From assembly GCF_002157505.1 (NCBI RefSeq), contig NZ_NFSC01000031.1, positions 620,001 through 684,000 of the forward strand: a stretch of 64,000 bases of DNA. The letters run 5' to 3'. Numbering within the stretch: the first letter of the stretch is position 1; the number at the start of each line of letters is the position of its first letter. The position numbers were made by a program, and so were the translations under genes. Shown in pieces: positions 1-7,894 of this stretch. Source of the stretch: Arthrobacter agilis (GTDB lineage Bacteria > Actinomycetota > Actinomycetes > Actinomycetales > Micrococcaceae). Under the pieces are notes generated by a model. The model saw only the letters and a program-made list of their open reading frames with translations, made no database searches and was not told where the DNA came from.

Positions 1-110
1 TCCGCGATGCCGGCCTCGTTCCCGGAGACGCTCTCGAGATCGATCAGTCGGGCTGTCAGCTGGGCGACGTCGGAGGCCGGATCGAGGTCCGCCGAGGGTG
101 TTCGAATCAT
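1..110 (-). CDS. dapE: Succinyl-diaminopimelate desuccinylase, N-terminal fragment
   Basis: Only the first 36 codons lie in the window; the gene runs off the left edge. The residues ([14 protein letters not shown], then [11 protein letters not shown]) resemble the N-terminus of actinobacterial DapE, an M20-family zinc peptidase that removes succinate from N-succinyl-L,L-diaminopimelate for lysine and peptidoglycan synthesis. The metal ligands lie outside the window, so the call rests on the N-terminal motif and on the divergent neighbour dapD from the same pathway. No Shine-Dalgarno is visible. TAGGGT at 117-122 ends six bases before the ATG, which suggests a leaderless mRNA. Confidence 0.8.
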   Translation of the reverse strand, partial: MIRTPSADLDPASDVAQLTARLIDLESVSGNEAGIA

Positions 111-116
111 GCTGCA

Positions 117-122
117 ACCCTA
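117..122 (-). promoter_or_regulatory. -10 hexamer of leaderless dapE promoter
   Basis: On the minus strand TAGGGT is followed by six bases and then the dapE ATG, with no ribosome binding site. That is the geometry of an actinobacterial leaderless promoter. It lies only nine bases from the dapD -10 on the other strand, so the two promoters overlap. No good -35 is visible. Confidence 0.5.
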
Positions 123-130
123 TCGCTCGG

Positions 131-136
131 TAGACT
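131..136 (+). promoter_or_regulatory. -10 hexamer of leaderless dapD promoter
   Basis: TAGACT sits one base before the first in-frame ATG (138) and seven bases before the second (144). A transcript starting at the usual distance from this hexamer would begin at or near 144, so translation probably starts at the second ATG with no leader. Confidence 0.5.
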
Positions 137-137
137 G

Positions 138-1124
138 ATGCCCATGACTCCTCCCACGCCCAGCTCCCCCCTGCCCGGCGCGTCCCAGCGGACAGCCGGC
201 GGTCTCGGCCTCGCCACGGTGGCCTCGGACGGCACCGTCCTGGACACCTGGTTCCCCGCCCCCTGGCTCGGTGAGGACACGATGGACACCGCCGCGCGGC
301 AGGACCTCCGCGCCACCCTTGAGTCCCTCGCCGGGTCCGGCTCGGACGACGTCCGGCGCGTCACCCAGCGCGTGGTCGACCTCACGGTGGATCCCGGTGA
401 GGCCCCGGCAGACACCCCGGACGCCTACCTGAGGCTCCACCTGCTCTCCCACCGGCTCGTCCAGCCCAACACCATCAACCTCGACGGGATCTTCGGGCTC
501 CTCGCCAATGTCGTGTGGACGAGCCACGGCCCCGCCGCCGTGCAGGGCTTCGAGACCGTCCGGGCCGGCCTGCGGGCCCGGGGGCCCGTGGCGGTCTACG
601 GCGTCGACAAGTTCCCGCGCATGGTGGACTACGTGGTTCCCGCCGGCGTCCGGATCGCCGACGCCGACCGCGTCCGGCTCGGAGCCCACCTGGCCGACGG
701 CACCACCGTGATGCACGAGGGCTTCGTGAACTTCAACGCCGGCACGCTCGGCACCTCGATGGTCGAGGGCCGCATCTCCGCGGGCGTCGTCGTCGGGAAC
801 GGCTCCGACGTCGGCGGTGGCGCCTCGATCATGGGAACGCTGTCCGGCGGCGGGAAGGAACGCATCACCATCGGTGAGCGCTGCCTGCTCGGCGCCGAGT
901 CGGGTGTCGGCATCTCGCTCGGGGACGACTGCGTCGTCGAGGCAGGCCTCTACCTGACGGCGGGCACCAAGGTGACCCTGCAGGACGGATCGCTCGTGAA
1001 GGCGAAGGACCTCTCGGGTGAGCCGGGCATCCTGTTCCTGCGCAACTCCGCCACAGGAGCCGTCGAGGCGCGCCCCCGCACCGGGGAGGGCATCGCCCTC
1101 AACCCGGCCCTGCACGCCAACTAG
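138..1124 (+). CDS. dapD: 2,3,4,5-tetrahydropyridine-2,6-dicarboxylate N-succinyltransferase
   Basis: Cytosolic enzyme that transfers a succinyl group from succinyl-CoA to tetrahydrodipicolinate, opening the succinylase branch to diaminopimelate and lysine. The 328 residues fit the actinobacterial DapD type. The C-terminal half shows the left-handed beta-helix hexapeptide pattern ([20 protein letters not shown], then [18 protein letters not shown] and [20 protein letters not shown]) with the glycine-rich active-site region near residues 220-240. It is divergent from dapE, and dapC lies 4 kb away on the other strand. The start at 138 gives the longest reading. The ATG at 144 fits the leaderless -10 better; the difference is two residues. 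Confidence 0.95.
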   Translation: MPMTPPTPSSPLPGASQRTAGGLGLATVASDGTVLDTWFPAPWLGEDTMDTAARQDLRATLESLAGSGSDDVRRVTQRVVDLTVDPGEAPADTPDAYLRLHLLSHRLVQPNTINLDGIFGLLANVVWTSHGPAAVQGFETVRAGLRARGPVAVYGVDKFPRMVDYVVPAGVRIADADRVRLGAHLADGTTVMHEGFVNFNAGTLGTSMVEGRISAGVVVGNGSDVGGGASIMGTLSGGGKERITIGERCLLGAESGVGISLGDDCVVEAGLYLTAGTKVTLQDGSLVKAKDLSGEPGILFLRNSATGAVEARPRTGEGIALNPALHAN

Positions 1125-1127
1125 CGC

Positions 1128-2003
1128 ATGCCGTCGAGGCCTCCTTCCGCTGCTGTCCGTCGTCGCCGCCGCCAGGTGCGCACGGGCGTGATGCTCGCCG
1201 CCCTGGTGACGGTCGTCACGGGCGGCAGCGTCCTGGCGGTCAACCAGCTGGAGGACAGCGAGGTCCTGGTCCGCGAGCGCTGCAGTGCGACCGTGGGGAC
1301 GGACACCTTCGAGCTCAGTCCCACGCAGACAGGGAATGCAGCCCTGATCTCCGGTGTCGCCGTGGCCCGGGGGCTTCCGGCCCGTGCGGCGTCCATCGCG
1401 ATCGCCACCGCCATCCAGGAGTCCCGCCTGGAGAACATCGACTACGGGGACAACGCCGGTCCGGACTCGCGTGGCCTGTTCCAGCAGCGGCCCTCGCAGG
1501 GATGGGGCACGGAGGAGCAGATCATGTCGCCCCTCTACGCCACCGGCGCCTTCTACGACGCCCTCGTCCGGATTCCCGGCTACGAGACGCTGCCCATCAC
1601 CGAGGCCGCGCAGATCGTGCAGCGGTCTGCCCACCCGGAGGCGTACGCGGACCACGAGCCGGAAGGACGGGCCTTCGCCTCCGCGCTGACGGGCAACTCC
1701 CCCGCGGCCCTCGACTGCACCCTGCACGAGCCGGACGGCGCCGGTGACCCCCTGGCGGTCTCGGCCGCGGCCGAGGAGGTCTTCGGACCGCTGGGAGGCG
1801 TGGTCGACTCCACCACGCTGACCCTGGATGTCTCGGGCACCAGCGGCTGGGCCGTCGCCCAGTGGGCGGTGGCGAACGCCTCGACGTTCTCCATCACGTC
1901 GGTGTCCCACTCCGGCCTGCAGTGGGGAAGGGCCGACGGCGGGTGGACGGCGACGACGTCGGAGCCCGGCATCGTCACTGTCACCGTCGGAGTCACGCCC
2001 TGA
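1128..2003 (+). CDS. Secreted or membrane-anchored lysozyme-like protein
   Basis: Hypothetical protein of 291 residues. An arginine-rich N-terminus (residues 4-17) is followed by one hydrophobic segment at about 20-40, giving a signal-anchor or signal peptide. The next region has the pattern seen in actinobacterial lytic-transglycosylase-like domains: IAIATAIQESRLENIDYGD, with E likely catalytic near residue 100, then SRGLFQQRPSQGWGT, and later ASALTGNSPAALDC. The role is inferred to be cell-wall turnover outside the membrane. It starts three bases after the dapD stop with no visible Shine-Dalgarno, so it is probably co-transcribed and translationally coupled. The C-terminal 100 residues are unassigned. 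Confidence 0.75.
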   Translation: MPSRPPSAAVRRRRRQVRTGVMLAALVTVVTGGSVLAVNQLEDSEVLVRERCSATVGTDTFELSPTQTGNAALISGVAVARGLPARAASIAIATAIQESRLENIDYGDNAGPDSRGLFQQRPSQGWGTEEQIMSPLYATGAFYDALVRIPGYETLPITEAAQIVQRSAHPEAYADHEPEGRAFASALTGNSPAALDCTLHEPDGAGDPLAVSAAAEEVFGPLGGVVDSTTLTLDVSGTSGWAVAQWAVANASTFSITSVSHSGLQWGRADGGWTATTSEPGIVTVTVGVTP

Positions 2004-2024
2004 CGGGTCTGCGGGACCCGGCGC

Positions 2025-2639
2025 TCAGGCCAGCATCTTCACGACCGGCTCCACGTAGCTGCGGAAGGAACGCTCGTCGTCGAACAGTTCCTGGCACATG
2101 AGGAGCTTGTCCGGCTCCACCCACCACGCGCGATGCACGCCCAGCGGCAGTTCGACGATCTGGAGCGAGAAGTGCCGGGCGGTACGGCCGAGCTCGAGCT
2201 CCCGCTCCTCCAGGATCCGCGCCAGGAGGTGTTCCATGGTGTCGGCGCCCCGCGCACCCGAATGCAGGGCGTACTCGGCGCACCGCTCCTCGGCCCACGC
2301 CGTTGCGGCACCGAAGTGCGCCCTCATCAGCGCCTTGAGCGCTTCCATCCCGTCGAGGGCCTCCAGGCGCGGCGGCACGGGCAGCACGGCGTCGCTGATC
2401 CGGTGGCGGAGGAGGCTGTGCCACCACGCCTCCCATTCGACCTTCAACGTTCCGGGTCCTCCGACGGGTTCGGTCAGGCGTCGAGTCTCCGCCCTCCGCA
2501 CGGAGGGCACCACGGGCGGCAGGGCAGGACTGCCCACCCCCTGGAGCCCCGAGCAATCCCGCAGGTAGAGCGCTACGAGGAGCACTTCGGACGTGTCCAC
2601 CGTGAAGTGCGCGCTGTAGCCGGGTTCGGAGTATGACAT
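2025..2639 (-). CDS. Conserved hypothetical protein (unknown function)
   Basis: Soluble protein of 204 residues with no signal peptide or membrane segment and no motif I recognise. The C-terminal half is rich in charged and aromatic residues (ILEERELELGRTARHFSLQI, then HRAWWVEPDKLLMC). I chose the ATG at 2639 because AGGGAGG lies just before it; a GTG at 2654 would add five residues that contain that Shine-Dalgarno. It is convergent with the secreted protein upstream and divergent from galE. Confidence 0.7.
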   Translation of the reverse strand: MSYSEPGYSAHFTVDTSEVLLVALYLRDCSGLQGVGSPALPPVVPSVRRAETRRLTEPVGGPGTLKVEWEAWWHSLLRHRISDAVLPVPPRLEALDGMEALKALMRAHFGAATAWAEERCAEYALHSGARGADTMEHLLARILEERELELGRTARHFSLQIVELPLGVHRAWWVEPDKLLMCQELFDDERSFRSYVEPVVKMLA

Positions 2640-2754
2640 GGACCTCCCTTGCACCAGTCAGGCTGCTCCTACAGTAGACCCCGGACCGACGCCGCTCCAG
2701 AGTCCCGGGCACGTTTCGACGCGCGGCCGGGAAAGCACCGGCGGCACGTCGACC

Positions 2755-2760
2755 TAGGAT
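2755..2760 (+). promoter_or_regulatory. -10 hexamer of galE promoter (leaderless candidate)
   Basis: TAGGAT is followed by six bases (GGAAGC) and then the galE ATG. The purines between could act as a short ribosome binding site, but the spacing fits a leaderless start. Confidence 0.4.
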
Positions 2761-2766
2761 GGAAGC

Positions 2767-3792
2767 ATGAAGATCCTCGTTACCGGTGGCAGCGGATACA
2801 TCGGCTCGCACACCGTCCTGACCCTGCTCGAACACGGCCATGACGTCGTCGTCGTCGACAACCTCCTGAACTCCACCGAGACGTCGCTCCAGCGCGTGGC
2901 CGCCCTCGCGGGCCGCACGCCGACGTTCCACCAGGCGGACCTGCTCGACGAACCGCGCCTGCGCACCATCTTCGCCGAGGAGAAGGTCGACGCCGTGATC
3001 CACTTCGCGGGCCTGAAGGCGGTCGGCGAGTCGGTCGAAAAGCCCCTGTACTACTACTCCAACAACGTCGGCGGCACCCTGAACCTGCTGCGGGTGATGG
3101 ACGACGCCGACGTGCGCACCCTCGTCTTCAGCTCCTCCGCCACCGTGTACGGAGCGTCGGAGGAAGTCCCCCTCACCGAGAAGCTCCCCCTCGACGCCGT
3201 GAACCCGTACGGGCGCACCAAGGAACAGATCGAGGACATCCTGACCGATCTGGGCGCAGCCGACCCCCGGTGGAACATCGCCCTGCTGCGCTACTTCAAC
3301 CCCGTGGGCGCCCACGCCTCGGGCACCATCGGTGAGGACCCCACCGGTATCCCCAACAACCTGCTGCCGTTCGTGGCGCAGGTGGCCGTGGGACGGCGCG
3401 AGAAGGTGATGGTGTTCGGCAACGACTACCCGACGCCCGACGGCACGGGCGTGCGCGACTACATCCATGTGGTCGACCTGGCCGAGGGCCACCTCGCGGC
3501 GCTCGACTACCTCGTGGCGCGCGGCGGCGTGCACACCTGGAACCTCGGCACCGGCAACGGCTCCTCCGTCCTCGAGGTCCTCACGGCGTTCTCCGCTGCT
3601 GTCGGCCGCGACATCCCCTACGAATTCGCTCCCCGCCGGCCCGGCGACGCGGCGGTCAGCTACGCGGACCCGTCGTCGGCCCTCGCCGACCTCGGCTGGT
3701 CCGCGACCCGGACCCTCGCCGAGATGTGCGAGGACCACTGGCGCTGGCAGAAGAACAACCCGCAGGGCTACGCGACGGTCCAGGACGACTGA
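2767..3792 (+). CDS. galE: UDP-glucose 4-epimerase
   Basis: NAD-dependent short-chain dehydrogenase/reductase that interconverts UDP-glucose and UDP-galactose for galactose use and cell-surface glycans. The N-terminus has the nucleotide-binding GGSGYIGSH (residues 7-15). The catalytic SSSATVYG region (about residues 122-129) and the YGRTK motif (catalytic Tyr and Lys, about 148-152) are present, as is the C-terminal substrate region AVSYADPSSALADLGW. The length of 341 residues is normal. It is a single-gene unit, convergent with gltA and separated from it by a strong hairpin. The window's galU (50.6 kb) makes the UDP-glucose substrate. Confidence 0.97.
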   Translation: MKILVTGGSGYIGSHTVLTLLEHGHDVVVVDNLLNSTETSLQRVAALAGRTPTFHQADLLDEPRLRTIFAEEKVDAVIHFAGLKAVGESVEKPLYYYSNNVGGTLNLLRVMDDADVRTLVFSSSATVYGASEEVPLTEKLPLDAVNPYGRTKEQIEDILTDLGAADPRWNIALLRYFNPVGAHASGTIGEDPTGIPNNLLPFVAQVAVGRREKVMVFGNDYPTPDGTGVRDYIHVVDLAEGHLAALDYLVARGGVHTWNLGTGNGSSVLEVLTAFSAAVGRDIPYEFAPRRPGDAAVSYADPSSALADLGWSATRTLAEMCEDHWRWQKNNPQGYATVQDD

Positions 3793-3830
3793 CGCCAGGC
3801 CCGGCGTACAGCACAGCCAACGACGCATCG

Positions 3831-3874
3831 ACGACGGCGGCCGCCCACCTGCAGAGGTGGGCGGCAGCCGTCGT
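3831..3874. terminator. Bidirectional terminator hairpin between galE and gltA
   Basis: Two 20-base arms (3831-3850 and 3855-3874) pair with one mismatch around a GCAG loop. The hairpin lies between convergent galE and gltA, and TCGTTGTTG follows on the plus strand. It can stop transcription from both sides. Confidence 0.85.
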
Positions 3875-3900
3875 TGTTGCTGGCGCTTGGGCGCCGGGGA

Positions 3901-5184
3901 TCAGTTCGCGGGGTAGTGCCGCTCTCCCTCGCCCGTGTACAGCTGGCGCGGGCGCCCGATCTTCGTCTGCGGATCCTGCATCATCTCGCGCCACTGGGCG
4001 ATCCAGCCGGGAAGGCGGCCGATCGCGAAGAGGACCGTGAACATCTTCTCCGGGAAGCCCATGGCCTTGTAGATGAGGCCGGTGTAGAAGTCGACGTTCG
4101 GGTAGAGCTTCCGCTCGATGAAGTAGTCGTCGGCCAGGGCCTTCTCCTCGAGCCGCATGGCGATATCGAGCAGTTCGTCGTTGCCGCCGAGCTTGCTGAG
4201 GATGTCGTGGGCCGTTGCCTTCACGATCTTCGCGCGGGGGTCGTAGTTCTTGTAGACGCGGTGCCCGAAGCCCATGAGCTTCACGCCGTCTTCCTTCTTC
4301 TTGACCTTCTCCATGAAGTCCTCGGGCTGCATGCCCTTGGCCTGGATGTCCCGCAGCATGTTCAGCACGGCCTCGTTGGCGCCGCCGTGCAGCGGGCCGA
4401 AGAGCGCGTTGATCCCGGCGGAGACCGAGGCGAACATGTTGGCGTTGGAACTGCCGACGAGGCGCACCGTGGAGGTGGAGCAGTTCTGCTCGTGGTCCGC
4501 GTGCAGGATGAGCAGCAGGTCCAGGGCCTTGACCATCATCGGGTCGAGGTCGTACGGCTCGGCGGGCAGGCCGAAGGAGAGCCGCAGGAAGTTCTCCACG
4601 AGGTTCATGGAGTTGTCCGGGTACAGCATCGGCTGGCCGATGGACTTCTTGTGCGCGTAGGCCGCGATAACGGGGAGCTTTGCCATGAGCCGGAACGTGG
4701 AGAGTTCCACCTGCTCGTCGTCGAACGGGTCCAGGGAGTCCTGGTAGAAGGTGGAGAGCGCCGAGACGGCCGAGGAGAGCACCGGCATCGGGTGCGCGTC
4801 CCGGGGGAAGCCGCCGAAGAAGCCCTTCAGCTCCTCGTGCAGCAGCGTGTGGCGGCGGATCCGGCCGTCGAAGGTGCTCAGCTCCTCGGGCGTCGGCAGG
4901 TTGCCGTAGATGAGGAGGTAGGACACCTCGAGGAAGCTGGAGTTCTTCGCGAGTTCCTCGATGGGGTACCCGCGGTAGCGCAGGATCCCGGCGTCGCCGT
5001 CGATGTAGGTGATCGCGGACGTGGTGGCCGCGGTGTTCATGAAGCCGGGGTCGAAGGTGACCTGGCCCGTCTGCTTCAGCAGTTTCGACACGTCGTAGCC
5101 GTTGTTGCCCTCGACAGCGGGCACCAGCGGCAGGCTGAGTTTCCCGCCGTCGTAGTGCAGGGAAGCAGCATTCTGCTCGGTCAT
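3901..5184 (-). CDS. gltA: Citrate synthase (type II)
   Basis: Condenses oxaloacetate and acetyl-CoA to citrate, the entry step of the TCA cycle. The 427 residues match the hexameric bacterial type. Visible active-site segments are HADHEQNCSTSTVRLVGSS, HGGANEAV and GFGHRVYKNYDPRA, which carry the substrate-binding histidines, plus the C-terminal GRPRQLYTG. I placed the start at the ATG of MTEQNAAS because GAAGGAG lies six bases upstream. The reading frame extends further (to 5229), but those residues are not typical of the family. It is transcribed alone on the minus strand with the galE/gltA terminator at its end. Confidence 0.97.
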   Translation of the reverse strand: MTEQNAASLHYDGGKLSLPLVPAVEGNNGYDVSKLLKQTGQVTFDPGFMNTAATTSAITYIDGDAGILRYRGYPIEELAKNSSFLEVSYLLIYGNLPTPEELSTFDGRIRRHTLLHEELKGFFGGFPRDAHPMPVLSSAVSALSTFYQDSLDPFDDEQVELSTFRLMAKLPVIAAYAHKKSIGQPMLYPDNSMNLVENFLRLSFGLPAEPYDLDPMMVKALDLLLILHADHEQNCSTSTVRLVGSSNANMFASVSAGINALFGPLHGGANEAVLNMLRDIQAKGMQPEDFMEKVKKKEDGVKLMGFGHRVYKNYDPRAKIVKATAHDILSKLGGNDELLDIAMRLEEKALADDYFIERKLYPNVDFYTGLIYKAMGFPEKMFTVLFAIGRLPGWIAQWREMMQDPQTKIGRPRQLYTGEGERHYPAN

Positions 5185-5346
5185 TGATTCTCCTTCAGGA
5201 GCTGGAGCGAGGTCCTCGCCACAAATCATTCGCTACGCAGGAGGACATACGTCCCACCGGCATCGCACATTCAGCTGAAACGCTACCGTCAGCAGGCCCC
5301 GATCACTAATCCTGCGTGCCTGCGTAATGCAACGGCAGGGCTCCGG

Positions 5347-6501
5347 TCAGCGGGCGGTGGCGGCGAGCCGCGCGACCGCCGCCTCGATCCTCTCGTCGCT
5401 GCCCGTGAGGGCGACGCGGATGAATCCTTCTCCCGCGTCGCCGTAGAAGGTGCCGGGACCCGCCAGGATCCCGAGCCCGGCGAGCCACCCGATGGTGTCC
5501 CAGGTGGGCTTCCCGTTCGACGCCCAGAGGTACAGGCCGGCCGCCGATCCGCGAATCGTGAACCCGGCGTCCTCCAGCGCGGGAACGAGCAGCGCGCGAC
5601 GACGGCGGTACAGGTCCTTCTGCCCGGCCACGTGCGCGTCGTCCCCGAGGGCCACGCGCATCGCTTCCTGCACGGGGTAGGGCACGATCATGCCGGCGTG
5701 CTTGCGCGAGTTGACGAGGCTGGCCACGATCGCCGGGTCCCCGGCCGTGAACGCGGCCCGGTAGCCGGCGAGGTTGGACTGCTTGCTCAGCGAGTAGACG
5801 GCCAGCAGGAGCTCGTGGGAACCGCCGGAGACGCGGGGGTCGAGGATGCTGGGCACGGGCTCGCCGCCCTCCGCGGGATCCCAGGGACCCCAGCCGAGCT
5901 CGCCGTAGCACTCGTCGGAGGCCACCACGGCCCCGAGCGACCGGGCGTCGTCGACGATCGCCCGCAGGCCGTCCACGTCGAGCACCTCGCCCGTGGGGTT
6001 GCCCGGCGAGTTGATCCAGACGAGGCGCACTCGGGCGCGCACCTCCTCGGGAAGGTCGGCGAGGGAGTCGGACGCGACCGCCGTGGCCCCCGCGAGGTGG
6101 GCGCCGACGTCGTAGGTGGGATACGCCACCGCGGGACGGACGACGACGTCGCCCTCCCCCAGTCCCAGCAACAGGGGCAGCCACGCGACGAGCTCCTTGG
6201 ACCCCACGGTGGGCAGGATGTCCTTCGGGTCGAGCCCGGGCACTCCCCTGCGGCGCGCGAACCACGCGCTGATCGCTTCGCGCAGGGCAGGCGTGCCGTG
6301 GGTGGTCGGGTAACCGTGTGCATCGGCAGCCGCAGCGAGGGCGGCCTGGATGAGCTCCGGCGTGGGATCGACGGGAGTCCCGATGGACAGGTTGACCATC
6401 CCGCCGGGGTGCTGGGCTGCGATGTCCTGGTAGGGCGCCATCGCGTCCCACGGGTAGTCGGGCAGGTGCAGGCCGAAGGTCCTCGGCTCGCCGGCCGCCA
6501 C
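5347..6501 (-). CDS. dapC: N-succinyldiaminopimelate aminotransferase
   Basis: PLP-dependent class I/II aminotransferase of 384 residues, taken to convert N-succinyl-2-amino-6-ketopimelate to N-succinyl-L,L-DAP between DapD and DapE. Visible motifs are NLSIGTPVDPTP at the N-terminus, GYPTTHGTPALREAI, SPGNPTGEVL, and SLSKQSNLAGYR carrying the PLP-binding lysine. The GTG start follows the fdxA stop codon directly (TAGGTG), with no room for a separate ribosome binding site, so translation is probably coupled to fdxA. The fdxA-dapC pair is usual in this group of bacteria, which together with dapD/dapE nearby supports DapC over a generic aminotransferase. Confidence 0.9.
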   Translation of the reverse strand: MAAGEPRTFGLHLPDYPWDAMAPYQDIAAQHPGGMVNLSIGTPVDPTPELIQAALAAAADAHGYPTTHGTPALREAISAWFARRRGVPGLDPKDILPTVGSKELVAWLPLLLGLGEGDVVVRPAVAYPTYDVGAHLAGATAVASDSLADLPEEVRARVRLVWINSPGNPTGEVLDVDGLRAIVDDARSLGAVVASDECYGELGWGPWDPAEGGEPVPSILDPRVSGGSHELLLAVYSLSKQSNLAGYRAAFTAGDPAIVASLVNSRKHAGMIVPYPVQEAMRVALGDDAHVAGQKDLYRRRRALLVPALEDAGFTIRGSAAGLYLWASNGKPTWDTIGWLAGLGILAGPGTFYGDAGEGFIRVALTGSDERIEAAVARLAATAR

Positions 6502-6828
6502 CTAGGCGGGCTGGTTCTGGGGCGGCAGGGCCGCGATGATCGGGTGGTCGAAGCCCGTGTTGCCGACCTTCGCCGCTCCGCCGGGCGAGCCGAGGTCGTC
6601 GAAGAACTCGACGTTCGCCTTATAGTACTCGGCCCACTGCTCGGGGGTGTCGTCCTCGTAGTAGATCGCCTCCACGGGACAGACGGGTTCGCAGGCGCCG
6701 CAGTCCACGCACTCGTCGGGGTGGATGTAGAGCGACCGCTCTCCCTCGTAGATGCAGTCGACGGGGCACTCCTCGATACAGGCCTTGTCCTTGACATCCA
6801 CGCATGGCTGCGCGATTACGTAGGTCAC
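6502..6828 (-). CDS. fdxA: Seven-iron ferredoxin
   Basis: Small acidic electron carrier of 108 residues with [3Fe-4S] and [4Fe-4S] clusters. Cysteine motifs are visible early (CVDVKDKACIEECPVDC) and again as CVDCGACEPVCP. I chose the GTG at 6828 because it gives the standard start V-T-Y-V-I-A-Q-P-C; upstream in-frame residues are low-complexity and not family-like, and GGAAAGG lies at the right distance. The stop codon abuts the dapC start. The partner enzyme cannot be told from sequence. Confidence 0.93.
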   Translation of the reverse strand: MTYVIAQPCVDVKDKACIEECPVDCIYEGERSLYIHPDECVDCGACEPVCPVEAIYYEDDTPEQWAEYYKANVEFFDDLGSPGGAAKVGNTGFDHPIIAALPPQNQPA

Positions 6829-6959
6829 TTCCCACGCCTTTCCTTGTGACTGGGTCGGCTGCCGCACCCTCGGTGCGGTTCCCAGCTTAACGCAACGCTC
6901 CGCTGCGGCAGGACCACGGGAGCAGGCCACCACATGCCCCGCTCCCGGCCGGAGGGGCC

Positions 6960-6965
6960 TACCCT
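6960..6965 (+). promoter_or_regulatory. -10 hexamer, leaderless start of the small gene at 6972
   Basis: TACCCT is followed by six bases and then the GTG at 6972. No Shine-Dalgarno is present. Same geometry as at dapE and guaA. Confidence 0.4.
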
Positions 6966-6971
6966 TGATGG

Positions 6972-7220
6972 GTGCAGGATCCCTCAGCCCTCCTTGCGGC
7001 GCTTCCCCTCGACACGAGGGTCGTGGTGCGTCGTCGCGTCGCCGACGGGTTCAGCGACTCCCTGGGTGATCTCGTCGCCCGGGACGAGACCACGTGCACG
7101 GTGCGGACACGCAGGGGCGACGACGTCGTCCTGCTCGCGGATGTCACGGCGGCGAAGGCCGTACCGCCCCCTCCGCCCCGCCGGGCCCCGCGGCGCGGAG
7201 GAACTCCGGGGAACCTCTGA
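6972..7220 (+). CDS. Small stand-alone SH3-barrel-like domain protein
   Basis: Protein of 82 residues. The core (residues 15-65: DTRVVVRRRVADG, DSLGDLVA, CTVRTRRGDDVVLLADVTAA, KAVPPPPP) looks like the N-terminal beta-barrel found in front of the GNAT domain of actinobacterial Rv0428c-type acetyltransferases. Here the GNAT part is missing and the protein ends in a basic proline/arginine tail. GTG start, no Shine-Dalgarno, leaderless promoter candidate. It may be an independent small protein or what is left of a longer gene; I see no continuing frame after the stop. Confidence 0.6.
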   Translation: MQDPSALLAALPLDTRVVVRRRVADGFSDSLGDLVARDETTCTVRTRRGDDVVLLADVTAAKAVPPPPPRRAPRRGGTPGNL

Positions 7221-7269
7221 CCCGGGCCCGTTCTCCGTCGGTCCGGCGGGCCGACGCCGTCGATGCGTC

Positions 7270-7290
7270 CCGTCATCGTGCTGATGACGG
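7270..7290. terminator. Weak hairpin between convergent genes
   Basis: Perfect 8-base arms CCGTCATC and GATGACGG around a five-base loop, lying between the stop codons of the 82-residue gene and the convergent membrane-protein gene. There is no T-run, so function is only inferred from position. Confidence 0.4.
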
Positions 7291-7299
7291 TCCGGCTCG

Positions 7300-7872
7300 T
7301 CAGCGTGCTGTACTCCGGCGGAGCCGCGAGGGAGCGAGGACGCCGGCGCCGACCGCCACCGCGGCGAGTGTCACGGCGAGGACGCCGAAGAGCCACAGGT
7401 TGCCCGCGAGGGCCGAGCCCGGAGCGGTGACCGACGACCCGGTGAGGATCAGCGTCTTCGACGAGGTCGAGAGCAGGGCCACTCCGCCGTAGGCGACCGC
7501 CCCCGCCACCGCCGTCAGGACCACGTTCCTGGCCCAGAGCCCGCACAGCAGGAACAGGCTGCCCGCCAGCACGAGCGCACCGAGCGCGCCGACGGGGAGG
7601 GGAACGCCTCCCACGAAGACGAGATGCCCGTGCAGCAGGGTGCCGAAGACCGCGGCCACGATTCCGGCTCCCCCGGCGCCCGCCACGGCCGCCGGCCGCA
7701 CCGGCGCCCGGCGGGTTGCCGGCGCACTCGCCCGTGCGTCCGGTGCGGCAGGCGGGGTACGGGGACGGTCATCCCCGGGGCTGAGCGCGGACGCGCCTGC
7801 TCCGGCCGCGTCCGCAAACGCCGGACGCCGGCCCTCCCCTGCTGGGGAGGTACCGGCGTCGTCGTAGGCCAC
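7300..7872 (-). CDS. Four-helix membrane protein of unknown function
   Basis: 190 residues. The first 60 are a disordered Ala/Pro/Arg-rich cytoplasmic tail. Then come about four hydrophobic helices (near residues 65-85, 90-112, 115-135 and 152-180). No catalytic motif is seen. GTG start 22 bases after the typA stop on the same strand, so it probably belongs to the typA transcript. It resembles unnamed small integral membrane proteins found next to typA in related actinobacteria, but that is from memory and not checked. Confidence 0.7.
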   Translation of the reverse strand: MAYDDAGTSPAGEGRRPAFADAAGAGASALSPGDDRPRTPPAAPDARASAPATRRAPVRPAAVAGAGGAGIVAAVFGTLLHGHLVFVGGVPLPVGALGALVLAGSLFLLCGLWARNVVLTAVAGAVAYGGVALLSTSSKTLILTGSSVTAPGSALAGNLWLFGVLAVTLAAVAVGAGVLAPSRLRRSTAR

Positions 7873-7894
7873 TGTTCTGCTGGTGGTGCTGGCG

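Noticed and set aside
120-3828. Minus-strand frames of about 600 codons over dapD, the lysozyme-like gene and galE
   Set aside because: Shadow frames. DapD and GalE are unmistakable on the plus strand.
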